DNA of 12,303 bases from an archaeon (GTDB lineage: Archaea > Thermoproteota > Nitrososphaeria > Nitrososphaerales > CADDZS01). The position numbers were made by a program, and so were the translations under genes. This document shows, piece after piece, positions 1 to 7,086 of this stretch. Numbering within the stretch: position 1 is the stretch's first letter; each line of letters begins with the position of its first letter. The stretch is from assembly GCA_021792315.1 (NCBI GenBank), contig JAJYUX010000040.1, positions 1-12,303 on the forward strand, written 5' to 3'. The notes under the pieces are model-generated. The model worked only from the letters and a program-made list of their open reading frames with translations. It had not been told where the DNA came from and ran no database searches.

Positions 1-1048
1 CCAAAGAGTCGAGAGCCCTATCGGCATCTTTCTGAGCTACGATTATTGCGAATCCATAGCCCATGTTAAATGTTCGAAACATCTCGGCGATCGAAATTGG
101 TGTCTTTCGAATCTTGGCAGCCTCGAAAATCAATCTAAAGATTGCAGGCATGGGTTTCAACAACTCGAACTTGAAGCCAATTTTGGCCTTTGATTGTTTA
201 AACTTTCTCTGCCAAGTGAGCAATCTTCGGAACTTTGAGAAACCATCTCCCGTAATATGAATGGCACCCTTGATCTTTAGACCCCTTTGAACGTGTGCCA
301 ACCCTTTTGCATATATCGCGGTCGGTACCAGCAGTTCTTCGACGATTTCGCGTCCAATGATGTCATGTTTGAACCAAGGATCATACAATCCACCCCATGG
401 CCTTAACAGAATCTTCCTGGCCAGAGTCAAACCATTCGAATGTATTCCTGAGCTCCCTAATCCTATGATTGAATCCCCCTCCGAAATGTCACCCTTGATC
501 AGGTCAGGCCTATTGGCACTCCCAAGGCACGATACGATCAAGTCAAATGGCGGAGACAACTTAGTGGTTTCTGCGTGAAGTATCTCCGAAACATTCCCGG
601 TTTCGCCTGACGCTAGAATACAATCGGAAAGTTTTGCCCCAGCTCTTACTCCTTTGATCAGACTGCCTACCTTCAAGTCAGGCCTTGATATGTGAATGGC
701 ATCGCTAATCAACACCGGTCGAGATCCTGATCTAATTACGTCGTTGACTGCCATCGCAACCGCGTCGATGCCAATCGTTTCGTATCTTCCAGTCAATTCC
801 GCCAATAATGTCTTGGTGCCTACTCCTTCGATTTGTAAATCGAAATATTTTCCATCAAAACCTGCAGGGTATACCAATCCAAATGGAAGATGTATAGGTC
901 TCCCGAGTCGATAACTGACAGAGTCATTGTATAGTCTCGATGCGATCGCTTCCCTCGACCGTTCCCTTGCGACACGATTTACACCAACGGAAGAGTATGT
1001 GATTCTTCCTCGAGATCCCCTGAAGTTCATTGCAGTTCCAAGACTCAT
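1..1048 (-). CDS. purM: Phosphoribosylformylglycinamidine cyclo-ligase (AIR synthetase), 3' end outside the window
   Basis: PurM closes formylglycinamidine ribonucleotide to AIR, using ATP, in cytoplasmic purine synthesis. About 349 codons are visible with no stop; the family is usually 330-350 residues, so only the tail is missing. Translating the minus strand from ATG at 1048 shows the family landmarks: GVGTK (residues 75-79), IDAVAMAVND (94-103), GETGNVSE (148-155), GLGSSGIHSNG (196-206) and, late, a FRTFNMGYG stretch. The order and spacing match PurM rather than the related PurL or ThiL. The ATG overlaps the purB stop as ATGA, which suggests translational coupling and the last visible position in a purE-purC-purB-purM operon. 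A second ATG six codons in (1030) is an alternative start; no convincing Shine-Dalgarno sequence precedes either. Confidence 0.93.
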   Translation of the reverse strand, partial: MSLGTAMNFRGSRGRITYSSVGVNRVARERSREAIASRLYNDSVSYRLGRPIHLPFGLVYPAGFDGKYFDLQIEGVGTKTLLAELTGRYETIGIDAVAMAVNDVIRSGSRPVLISDAIHISRPDLKVGSLIKGVRAGAKLSDCILASGETGNVSEILHAETTKLSPPFDLIVSCLGSANRPDLIKGDISEGDSIIGLGSSGIHSNGLTLARKILLRPWGGLYDPWFKHDIIGREIVEELLVPTAIYAKGLAHVQRGLKIKGAIHITGDGFSKFRRLLTWQRKFKQSKAKIGFKFELLKPMPAIFRLIFEAAKIRKTPISIAEMFRTFNMGYGFAIIVAQKDADRALDSL

Positions 1049-2466
1049 GGTAAGCGATCCAATTTTTTCATCTTCTTCTTCCAAGACAGGGCGACTCTTC
1101 TAGCCTTCTCACTGGCAATTCCTGTGTACTTCGAGGGAGAGTTCAAAACACTCCATTTGTCCTTGGGGATTTTGTCTAGGTACTTAGACAACTCTTTATC
1201 TGACTTCAGGATTTCATGGAAGCTCTTATTCTCTCTCAAACCACGTTGAACGATCGACCTTACGGATTCGTGGGCGTTTGGATGACCAGCTAGCGCAAGG
1301 AGTATGTAAAGGGGTTCTGCGGAGACAGTGTCTGCACTAATGTCAAAATTCTTCTTCATGGAATCTGAATCAATTGAAATCCTCGCCCGGGCTCTCTTAC
1401 CATCCCAAATTGTTCTCGTGAGCCGCCTAACCGAGGAATCAAAGGCAACCAAGAGCTCGGGCAAATACCTCTGGGAAAGTGAGTTTGTAAGATCCCTCTG
1501 ATGTTCCGAGATCTGATCCATGTAAACCGTCACCATTTGTGGCATGAATTTCTTCCAAGTGCTTTCGATGTTTTCGAAGTTTATCGGATTCCTCTTTTGA
1601 GGCATTGTAGACGAGCCTACCTGCATTTCCAAAAACTCTTCAGAAACTTCAGCTATCTCAGTCCTCTGAAGATTCCTCAGATCTCTGGCGAAATTAGCAA
1701 GAACACCGAAGGTGGATACAATGGAATGAATCAGATCAGTCAAAGGTTCTGGCTGCACAATCTGTGTTGAGACTTCGGAGGGCGTAAGATCGAGAGATGC
1801 AAGGAGATCGTTCTCGAACTTCTCCGGATCCGTTAGCACAAGAGAAAGAGGACCGTAGACTCCCACCGCACCTGCGAACTTTCCTGTAAGCGAGTCGGCA
1901 GCCGCATTTATCTTAAGGATCCTCTGCCCGAGCCTCGACACATAGTAGGAAATGAAAAAGCCAAAAGTTATTGGTTCAGCATGCTGCCCATGTGTTCTCC
2001 CTATTTGAACCGATGAATCATATTTTAGAGCAATCTCAATGAGAGCATTCTCAAGATTAACCAAATCTGGGATAATTACCCGCTTTGTTGCTTCCTTTAA
2101 TCTGAGCGCGTTAGCAGTATCAACAACATCATACGACGTAGCGGCCAAATGAACGTATGGTTTGGCAGAGTCAGAAACCCGACTTCGGATAACGTTGGCG
2201 AGTGCTCTAATATCGTGTTTTATCCTGGACTCTTCCGCGTAGACTTCTTTGGCCGAAACCAGTTCGCACGACCTTGCAATTTCTTCAGCTATGGGGCGAG
2301 AACAGATGCCGACTTTCGCGAATTGTTTTGCCAACATCGCCTCTACTCTAGCCTTATATTTTACATATGCCTCTTCAGAAAGTATCGGTTTCAGATCGTC
2401 AACAGTATAGCGAAAATCTGTTGGTGAAAAAAGCTGTGAGTACGCTGGATCCTCGTTCTTGGTCAA
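1045..2466 (-). CDS. purB: Adenylosuccinate lyase
   Basis: PurB removes fumarate from SAICAR to give AICAR and from adenylosuccinate to give AMP. The 473-residue length is normal. Visible motifs are the TSYDVVDTA region (110-118), GRTHGQHAEPITFG (156-169) with the conserved catalytic-type histidine, and the lyase signature SSTMPQKRNP (285-294) that carries the mobile-loop serine. Together they identify the fumarase/aspartase superfamily and favour PurB over ArgH. The start is TTG at 2466; an in-frame TGA lies a few codons upstream and the next Met is residue 44, inside the conserved N-terminal region, so TTG is the best choice. A GGAG lies about 11 nt before it. It follows purC by 23 bp and its TGA overlaps the purM ATG. 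Confidence 0.95.
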   Translation of the reverse strand: MTKNEDPAYSQLFSPTDFRYTVDDLKPILSEEAYVKYKARVEAMLAKQFAKVGICSRPIAEEIARSCELVSAKEVYAEESRIKHDIRALANVIRSRVSDSAKPYVHLAATSYDVVDTANALRLKEATKRVIIPDLVNLENALIEIALKYDSSVQIGRTHGQHAEPITFGFFISYYVSRLGQRILKINAAADSLTGKFAGAVGVYGPLSLVLTDPEKFENDLLASLDLTPSEVSTQIVQPEPLTDLIHSIVSTFGVLANFARDLRNLQRTEIAEVSEEFLEMQVGSSTMPQKRNPINFENIESTWKKFMPQMVTVYMDQISEHQRDLTNSLSQRYLPELLVAFDSSVRRLTRTIWDGKRARARISIDSDSMKKNFDISADTVSAEPLYILLALAGHPNAHESVRSIVQRGLRENKSFHEILKSDKELSKYLDKIPKDKWSVLNSPSKYTGIASEKARRVALSWKKKMKKLDRLP

Positions 2467-2489
2467 ATCAGGCGGGGCTCCAAATCAAA

Positions 2490-3395
2490 TTAACCAAGTT
2501 TCCCCATTACTTCATCCACACTGAGAAGACCAAGAGATTCCATTCTCGTCTTTCCTGAGATAACCTCGTAAGCACCCACACAACGAGCTGAGATCTGATT
2601 AATCACCAAATCCGGAAGATTAGGAACAGCGCCATCTCCAGAAAAGCCTTTTCGCATGAGATAGTCTCTCAGAAATTCCTTATCCAAGCAATGTCGTTCT
2701 TGCTTTTCGCCTACATTGTACTTATCTTTCGCCCAGAATCTCGCCGAGTCATGTGTAGGTGGTTCATCAATTTGGATCAGTTCATCACCGACTCTTCCGA
2801 ACTCGAGCTTGAAGTCTGGTATGATTATCCCCTTCAATTGTGCCTCTTTCTTGTAGTACTCGAAAAGTCTGAATGTCGCTTCTTGAAGTTCGTTCCAATC
2901 ATCTTTGTCAACCAGTTTTTGCTTTATAGCTTCTTCACAAGAAAGTTCCTGATCGTGACCCTCGTCGCTCTTCGTGGTGGGAGTTAGTATTATTTCAGGT
3001 AGCGCCTCTGCCATCTGAAGACCGCTTGGAAGCTTGACTCCTGAAACTTCACGAATGCCTTTTGAATAAGCACGCCAAGCAGAACCGTAGAGATAAGCTC
3101 TGACAATCCATTCTATGTCAATTCGCTGAGCTTTCTTGACTCGCAATGAACGTTCTCCACTAGTCGAAATAAAGTGATTCTTGAAAATGTGACTCGTCTT
3201 CAAAAACCAGTACTCTGACAGCTTTGTCAAAGCGATTCCTTTCTTTGGGATCCCCTGAGGCATTATTCTGTCGAAAGCCGAGATGCGGTCTGTGGCGACA
3301 ATCAAGAGTTCTGAACCTTCGTCATAGACATCCCGCACCTTGCCGCGTCTTAGTAGTTTCTTGTCTGCTAGGTGTGATTCTAATAGAACAGACAT
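2490..3395 (-). CDS. purC: Phosphoribosylaminoimidazole-succinocarboxamide synthase (SAICAR synthetase)
   Basis: PurC joins CAIR and aspartate with ATP to form SAICAR. The protein is 301 residues, the longer form of the family (as in yeast Ade1), against about 240 in many bacteria. Diagnostic segments are GKVRDVY (18-24) and ATDRISAFD (34-42) near the ATP site, and IPDFKLEFG followed by DEPPTHDSARFW in the C-terminal half, which hold substrate- and metal-binding residues. It sits between purE (30 bp upstream) and purB (23 bp downstream) on the same strand, as expected for consecutive pathway steps. The start is ATG at 3395, a few residues before the conserved N-terminal block; a GAGG lies about 11 nt upstream. 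The stop is TAA. No domain fusion or truncation is visible. Confidence 0.96.
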   Translation of the reverse strand: MSVLLESHLADKKLLRRGKVRDVYDEGSELLIVATDRISAFDRIMPQGIPKKGIALTKLSEYWFLKTSHIFKNHFISTSGERSLRVKKAQRIDIEWIVRAYLYGSAWRAYSKGIREVSGVKLPSGLQMAEALPEIILTPTTKSDEGHDQELSCEEAIKQKLVDKDDWNELQEATFRLFEYYKKEAQLKGIIIPDFKLEFGRVGDELIQIDEPPTHDSARFWAKDKYNVGEKQERHCLDKEFLRDYLMRKGFSGDGAVPNLPDLVINQISARCVGAYEVISGKTRMESLGLLSVDEVMGKLG

Positions 3396-3425
3396 TCCAA
3401 ATATGCCTCGCGCAAATTGATCAGG

Positions 3426-3923
3426 TTACCTTCGGTTTAGGTCTGAATCAGATTTCTCTATTTGAGTTTTCTTCTCAAGAGTGATCTTCTCGATGCTATC
3501 AGCAAGTTGTTTGTTTGATAGAGCGAATATCTGAGCTACAAAATTGGCTGCCTTGGCAGGATCGTTCACAAAGGCAACAGGTACGTCCGATGGTGTATAT
3601 GCACTTGAGAAGACTTTGGGGAGCTCATATTTGTCGAGATCCGGAGGGCAGGCAACCACTGGGAACAGTCTCTGCGCTGCGACGACTCCAGAAAGTGCGT
3701 CTGAAAGGCCCGCTACAGTAATCGCAACAATCTGATCCCCAGAACTTGCATATTCTCTTAGAAGCTTCAAGAGATATTCAGGAGTGCGGTGCGCTGAAGC
3801 TATTCGTAAATCTGATGATATTGAGTATGTTGAAAGTGCGCCTCTGATCTTCTCGCAAAACTCCAGGTCGCTCTTTGAACCCATTATCACGATGGCTTTT
3901 TGGGACATGTCACTCAAATTCAT
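3426..3923 (-). CDS. purE: Phosphoribosylaminoimidazole carboxylase, class II-like PurE
   Basis: PurE produces CAIR from AIR. Class I enzymes work on N5-CAIR made by PurK, whereas class II enzymes (as in the animal PAICS C-terminal domain) add CO2 directly to AIR. The GSKSD (near residue 15) and SAHRTP motifs show the family. VAGLSDALSGVVAA, where class I has AGGAAHLPG-type sequence, and the C-terminal AANFVAQIFALSN resemble class II; this assignment is by remembered alignment. The charged tail is unusual but harmless-looking. It heads the purECBM operon. ATG at 3923 gives 165 residues, but a second ATG at 3908 (residue 6) lies about 30 bp from a TATA-like box and could be the true leaderless start, giving 160 residues beginning just before the conserved IVIMGSKSD strand. 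Confidence 0.94.
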   Translation of the reverse strand: MNLSDMSQKAIVIMGSKSDLEFCEKIRGALSTYSISSDLRIASAHRTPEYLLKLLREYASSGDQIVAITVAGLSDALSGVVAAQRLFPVVACPPDLDKYELPKVFSSAYTPSDVPVAFVNDPAKAANFVAQIFALSNKQLADSIEKITLEKKTQIEKSDSDLNRR

Positions 3924-3933
3924 CCCGCTTCAG

Positions 3934-3942
3934 CTTTTATGC
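3934..3942 (-). promoter_or_regulatory. TATA-like box for the purine operon
   Basis: On the minus strand this reads GCATAAAAGC in the 71 bp gap between the SDR gene and purE. Its centre, near 3938, puts the expected archaeal transcription start 26-27 nt away at about 3911, between the two candidate purE start codons (3923 and 3908). That favours the inner ATG and a leaderless or nearly leaderless transcript. The gene order has no other evident promoter between purE and purM. The box is judged by eye from sequence and spacing only. Confidence 0.42.
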
Positions 3943-3994
3943 ATATTCCGGTTGAGCCTCCATTAGTCGGACTAGTTCAATTTCAAACGCTCAG

Positions 3995-4768
3995 TCAGAG
4001 CATAACTGTGCCGCCGTCAATAACAATGGTCTGACCGGTTACAAAGCTCATGTTGTCAGAGACGAGCGACACTATTGTGTTTGCAACTTCTTCTGGCGCA
4101 CCCCATCTCTTCATTGGCGACTCATTCTGTAGGACTACTTTCTCCTCATCAGATAATTTATCAAAAGTGCGTGCAGTCTGGATATTCCCCGGTGCTATCG
4201 CGTATGCTCTAATTCCATATTTGCCGTACTCGGACGCGAGGCTTTTCATGAGACCCAGATTTGCAGCTTTTGCCACACTATACGTCGCGCCTTTATCATA
4301 GCCAGAAATTGCAGGAGTTGATGAGAATAGAACTATGACGCCTCGTTTCTGTCTGACCATGACTGGAAGTGCATGCTTCACAATATTGAAGGATCCCAAA
4401 ACATCAACTTCGAAAACCTTCAGGAAGTCTTCGGCGCTGGTTTCCTGTATCGACTTGTTCCAAAGATCATCTTGCATTGGGAACCCTGCGGCGCAAACTA
4501 ATGCGTCCACTCCACCAAACTTTAGCAGACATTCCTTCACAATTTCTGCGGCGCCAGTTCCCTTCGATACATCTGTTGCCACACCGGCAGCTCTTACTCC
4601 AAACGTCGCAATGTACTTGACGAGTTCGGTGATCTCCTTAGAATCTCTTGACACTATCGCCACATCAGCTCCATTCCTTGCAAGCGCAATAGCTACTTCG
4701 CGTCCGATGCCTTTCCCAGCACCGGATACAATTGCCCTTTTTCCACCTAACATTGATTGAGAACTCAT
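3995..4768 (-). CDS. Classical short-chain dehydrogenase/reductase, FabG-like
   Basis: This is a 257-residue NAD(P)-dependent oxidoreductase with a complete classical SDR layout. The cofactor glycine motif SGAGKGIG is at 15-22, CAAG at 92-95 stands for the usual NNAG, the catalytic serine lies about residue 150 (in FSSTP), and the YSVAK motif supplies Tyr163 and Lys167. The C-terminal segment FVTGQTIVIDGG is the normal family ending. Substrate cannot be read from sequence: FabG-like 3-oxoacyl reduction, sugar or polyol oxidation are all possible. It starts at ATG 4768 (Met6 is an alternative) and ends in TGA. It is divergent from queC and separated from purE by 71 bp that hold a separate TATA box, so it is probably not part of the purine operon. 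Confidence 0.9.
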   Translation of the reverse strand: MSSQSMLGGKRAIVSGAGKGIGREVAIALARNGADVAIVSRDSKEITELVKYIATFGVRAAGVATDVSKGTGAAEIVKECLLKFGGVDALVCAAGFPMQDDLWNKSIQETSAEDFLKVFEVDVLGSFNIVKHALPVMVRQKRGVIVLFSSTPAISGYDKGATYSVAKAANLGLMKSLASEYGKYGIRAYAIAPGNIQTARTFDKLSDEEKVVLQNESPMKRWGAPEEVANTIVSLVSDNMSFVTGQTIVIDGGTVML

Positions 4769-4810
4769 GAGATTCTGATGATCCTAACTTCTCACATTGA
4801 AGCTTTCACA

Positions 4811-4818
4811 TATAAATA
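4811..4818 (+). promoter_or_regulatory. TATA box between queC and the SDR gene, possibly bidirectional
   Basis: TATAAATA is the only strong AT block in the 74 bp gap between two divergent genes. Its centre near 4814.5 predicts a plus-strand transcription start at about 4841, next to the candidate queC starts TTG 4843 and GTG 4849, so a leaderless queC mRNA fits. Read on the minus strand (TATTTATA) it would predict a start near 4788, about 20 nt before the SDR ATG. Neither side has an obviously purine-rich BRE, so which direction dominates cannot be told. Confidence 0.5.
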
Positions 4819-4842
4819 CGAACTTGGTTATCAACAAGTGAT

Positions 4843-5493
4843 TTGATAGTGACCAATTCCATAGTCCTTCTGTCAGGGGGCCTAGACTCGGCAGTCGCTT
4901 TGTTCTGGGCGCGAGACAAAGGCTATGATCTGAGAGCTCTCGCTTTCAATTATTTCTTGAGAAGCAAGAGAGAAATTTCCGCTTGCAAAAAGATTGCTTC
5001 CTTTGCGGGAGTCCAGAATTCGGTAGTAGATCTGAACTTTCTTAGGGAGGTTGAAGACTCGAAAACGCATACTACCAACCCAATACTCAAGAGGGCACCC
5101 AGTGCATACATTCCATCCCGAAACGTAATCTTCTATGGGATAGCTTCCTCCTTTGCCGAAACATTGGATGCGAAGTTCATTATTGGAGGACACAATAGAA
5201 ACGACGTCAAATCTTTTCCTGATTCGTCCCCGAGATTCTTTAAGAAATTCAATTCTACAGCATCATTCGGCAAGATAAGCGGGAACCGAACAGGTCAAGT
5301 AATCTTGCCATTGTCTGGATTGGACAAAAGTCAAGTGGTGAAGCTTGGAATCAACCTCGGAGTGCCCTTTGAGTTGACATGGAGCTGTTACACTTCCAAC
5401 CCCAAACCCTGCGGCAAGTGCCACTCGTGTGAGTTGAGAAGAGAAGCGTTCGGCAAGGCCAAAGAGTCAGACCCTCTCATGGTTGCTCCATGA
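4843..5493 (+). CDS. queC: 7-cyano-7-deazaguanine (preQ0) synthase
   Basis: QueC converts 7-carboxy-7-deazaguanine to preQ0 with ATP and ammonia; in archaea preQ0 goes to archaeosine at tRNA position 15. The N-terminal PP-loop SGGLDS (11-16) binds ATP. IPSRNVIFYGIA corresponds to the QueC PGRN segment. The C-terminal zinc site is C182, C190, C193 and C196 within WSCYTSNPKPCGKCHSC, typical of QueC and absent from most other PP-loop enzymes. The region after GGHN carries FPDSSPRFF where many QueC proteins have YPDCRPEF, a modest divergence. The 216-residue length is normal. The start is TTG 4843 or GTG 4849; both lie just downstream of the start site predicted from the TATA box. The last 17 bp overlap the convergent MBL gene. 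No archaeosine partner gene is in the window. Confidence 0.9.
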   Translation: MIVTNSIVLLSGGLDSAVALFWARDKGYDLRALAFNYFLRSKREISACKKIASFAGVQNSVVDLNFLREVEDSKTHTTNPILKRAPSAYIPSRNVIFYGIASSFAETLDAKFIIGGHNRNDVKSFPDSSPRFFKKFNSTASFGKISGNRTGQVILPLSGLDKSQVVKLGINLGVPFELTWSCYTSNPKPCGKCHSCELRREAFGKAKESDPLMVAP

Positions 5494-6103
5494 ATCTAAT
5501 GAACTCTGATTTTGTTCTCTTCGTCAGGGTGTAGTTCGTAGCTATTTGTTCGCGTAAAGTGCTACTGGACGTTGTGCCATAGTCGTGACCCGGGTAAACT
5601 ACGAGATCTGGATCTAAATGTCGAATCCGTTCAAAACTTTCGAATAATTCACCAGCATCGCCCCCCGGCAAGTCAACGCGGCCGCATTCACCTATGAAGA
5701 GAGTGTCACCCGTCAGCAGAGCAAAGTCATCAACTACGACACACATGCTTTCTGGCGAATGTCCTGGCGTGTGAATGAAGCGGAGTTTTACCTTTCCAAC
5801 TTCCAGATTGTAAGCGTCCTGTATCGCGATATCCTTCTTCGCTTTCGAAGACTCGTGCATCACTATTTTCGCGCCAGTCTTCTCCTGAAGGGCCTTGTTT
5901 CCATCGATATGATCGTAATGGGCGTGTGTGTTGATTATGTACTCGAGCGTCAGATTGTTCTCCGCCAACTTTGAATGAAGCTTGTCCACTTCCCAAGCTG
6001 GGTCAACTACTGCTGCAAGTCGGGCGTCCTTATCTGCAATTAGATATGAGAAATTCTTGTGAGTACCAACACTGATCTGTTCAAGAAACACATACGATTT
6101 CAT
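5477..6103 (-). CDS. Metallo-beta-lactamase-fold hydrolase, glyoxalase II / ETHE1-like
   Basis: The protein has a complete metal site of the MBL fold: THAHYDH (His60, His62, Asp64, His65), His115 in TPGHS, Asp133 in LTGDTLF and His173 in VYPGHDYG. GECGRVDLPGG after the bridging Asp is typical of the hydroxyacylglutathione hydrolase and persulfide dioxygenase (ETHE1) branch. The substrate is therefore probably a thioester or persulfide, but glutathione is not expected in most archaea, so the natural substrate is unknown. The frame is open back to 6142, but the start is best placed at ATG 6103. It begins MKSYVFLEQ just before the conserved first strand and forms an ATGA overlap with the nnrE stop, implying coupled translation. 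Length is 208 residues. Its 3' end overlaps queC by 17 bp tail to tail. Confidence 0.88.
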   Translation of the reverse strand: MKSYVFLEQISVGTHKNFSYLIADKDARLAAVVDPAWEVDKLHSKLAENNLTLEYIINTHAHYDHIDGNKALQEKTGAKIVMHESSKAKKDIAIQDAYNLEVGKVKLRFIHTPGHSPESMCVVVDDFALLTGDTLFIGECGRVDLPGGDAGELFESFERIRHLDPDLVVYPGHDYGTTSSSTLREQIATNYTLTKRTKSEFIRFMEQP

Positions 6104-6678
6104 TTTGGAAGACCTATGTTGGCAACAAGTATTTCTCCACATGCTTTTCTTGATTTCTCAGTTGCAAACATCCCAGTCTTTGGTGAATCCATTGTTATCG
6201 TATAATCAGATTGGACTGATATTTCGAAATTACCAGAATCTGCTTCCATACCAGACGGGATATCTATGCTAATCGTAGTAGCATCTGAAGTGTTTAGCAC
6301 CTCGATGACCTTTGCGTGAAGAGTTCTAGGCGACCCCTTGAATCCTGTTCCGAATATGGCCGAGATCACGACATCGCTTTTCGAAAGCTCTGTTTCAAGC
6401 ACTTCTATTTTCTCGATCGAATCTATTTCCATCACGCGTATACCTTGGATCCTCTTCAATATGCTCCAGTTTGCCAAAGATTCCTCCTGACGCACGTCAC
6501 TTTCCTTCCCGATCAATGCGAGAGTCACTTTCACCTCATTGTAAAAGGTTAGATGTCTTGCGGCTACAAAAGCATCACCCCCATTGTTTCCAACCCCTGC
6601 CACCAACAAGACGTTTAGCTCTTTGTCAAATGAGCTAGCAACAAAACGCGCAATTGCACCACCTGCGCTTTCCATCAT
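6100..6678 (-). CDS. nnrE: NAD(P)H-hydrate epimerase, main open part of an interrupted gene
   Basis: The 192 residues match the YjeF_N domain, which epimerises damaged NAD(P)H hydrates so that a dehydratase can repair them. GVGNNGGDAFVAARHL (28-43) is the nucleotide-binding loop; IFGTGFKG (108-115), SIDIPSGMEADSG and a C-terminal KACGEILVANIGLP follow. The start given, ATG 6678 (MMESAG), lies inside the conserved domain: about 30 normal N-terminal residues are encoded upstream in the same frame but are cut off by a TGA at 6694-6696. The present product is thus truncated, made by reinitiation if at all. Two usually conserved positions also differ: Ala36 where GGDG is normal and Ser106 where Asp usually precedes AIFGTG. 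There is no C-terminal NnrD kinase domain. The stop overlaps the MBL start as ATGA. Confidence 0.82.
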   Translation of the reverse strand: MMESAGGAIARFVASSFDKELNVLLVAGVGNNGGDAFVAARHLTFYNEVKVTLALIGKESDVRQEESLANWSILKRIQGIRVMEIDSIEKIEVLETELSKSDVVISAIFGTGFKGSPRTLHAKVIEVLNTSDATTISIDIPSGMEADSGNFEISVQSDYTITMDSPKTGMFATEKSRKACGEILVANIGLPK

Positions 6679-6693
6679 TAGAAGTCTAGATAT

Positions 6694-6783
6694 TCAGATC
6701 TTGACACCCCCATCTTCTCTCGCCTTCATTTCTTTGCGTGTAATTGCTTCTCTTTCTTCAGCAACTCGTAGTTCGGATTTCAC
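6694..6783 (-). pseudogene. nnrE: N-terminal nnrE coding segment ending in a premature in-frame TGA
   Basis: Reading in the nnrE frame from GTG 6783 gives 29 residues, ending AITRKEMKAREDGGVKI and then TGA (6696-6694). After the stop the frame continues ISRLLMMESAGG into the main ORF. The piece resembles the usual YjeF_N start, a T-x-x-E-M-x-A-x-E/D helix followed by a short link to G-[IV]-x-x-L-x-M-E-x-A-G. In that alignment the stop takes the place of the conserved Gly, so one GGA-to-TGA change explains it. GTG 6783 lies about 27 bp from a TATA box, as for a leaderless start, so the promoter still serves the full gene. A sequencing error remains possible. Confidence 0.65.
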
Positions 6784-7086
6784 GAATCAGAAACAACAAA
6801 CGCCGCATATATTAATCAGAGAACCGCATAGCTGTTCGACGCGATACTGTTAACGAGAGTATAATGTCTAGTAGAAATTTCGCCTATTTGGGAGTTGCAT
6901 CGAATTGAATCAGAATATATTCCGCGAGTGTCATGACATTACTTATTCTTGACACTGTTGTGACGGCAGTTGCAGCCATTCTGGCAATTCTTGATTACGC
7001 TGATCCTGGAGACCGAAACTCAAACATCGTGGAATTATCTCAGAGAAGAAAGCTTAACTACAGACATTCAGGGTGTTTCTTCTACT
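6784..7086. other. Non-coding or weakly coding region between nnrE and the FAD oxidoreductase
   Basis: No secure gene is seen in these 303 bp. Besides the nnrE TATA box, the plus strand has AGTATAATG at 6859-6867 and the perfect palindrome GAATATATTC at 6913-6922, either of which could promote the oxidoreductase, with predicted starts near 6890 and 6943. The oxidoreductase frame is open from TTG 6970 but has no family-like sequence until about 7096. A different frame holds a 54-codon ORF from ATG 6933 to TGA 7097, with a hydrophobic N-terminal half; it is unsupported by homology I can recognise. Confidence 0.5.
6805..6816 (-). promoter_or_regulatory. nnrE: TATA box for the nnrE-MBL transcription unit
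   Basis: The minus strand reads ATTAATATATGC. Its centre near 6810 predicts transcription starting at about 6784, essentially on the GTG at 6783 that begins the full-length nnrE frame. This leaderless geometry supports the upstream GTG, not the inner ATG at 6678, as the original start. Confidence 0.5.

Noticed and set aside
1045..2466. Argininosuccinate lyase instead of adenylosuccinate lyase
   Set aside because: The genes share a superfamily, but the TSYDVVDTA and SSTMPQKRNP patterns and the pur operon context favour PurB.
4335..4760. 141-codon plus-strand ORF opposite the SDR gene
   Set aside because: It is wholly antisense to a gene with intact SDR motifs and its translation shows no family-like sequence.
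6694..6696. TGA read as selenocysteine
   Set aside because: The position aligns to a conserved Gly, not to a redox Cys. No SECIS-like structure was noticed, and the lineage is not one known for selenoproteins.
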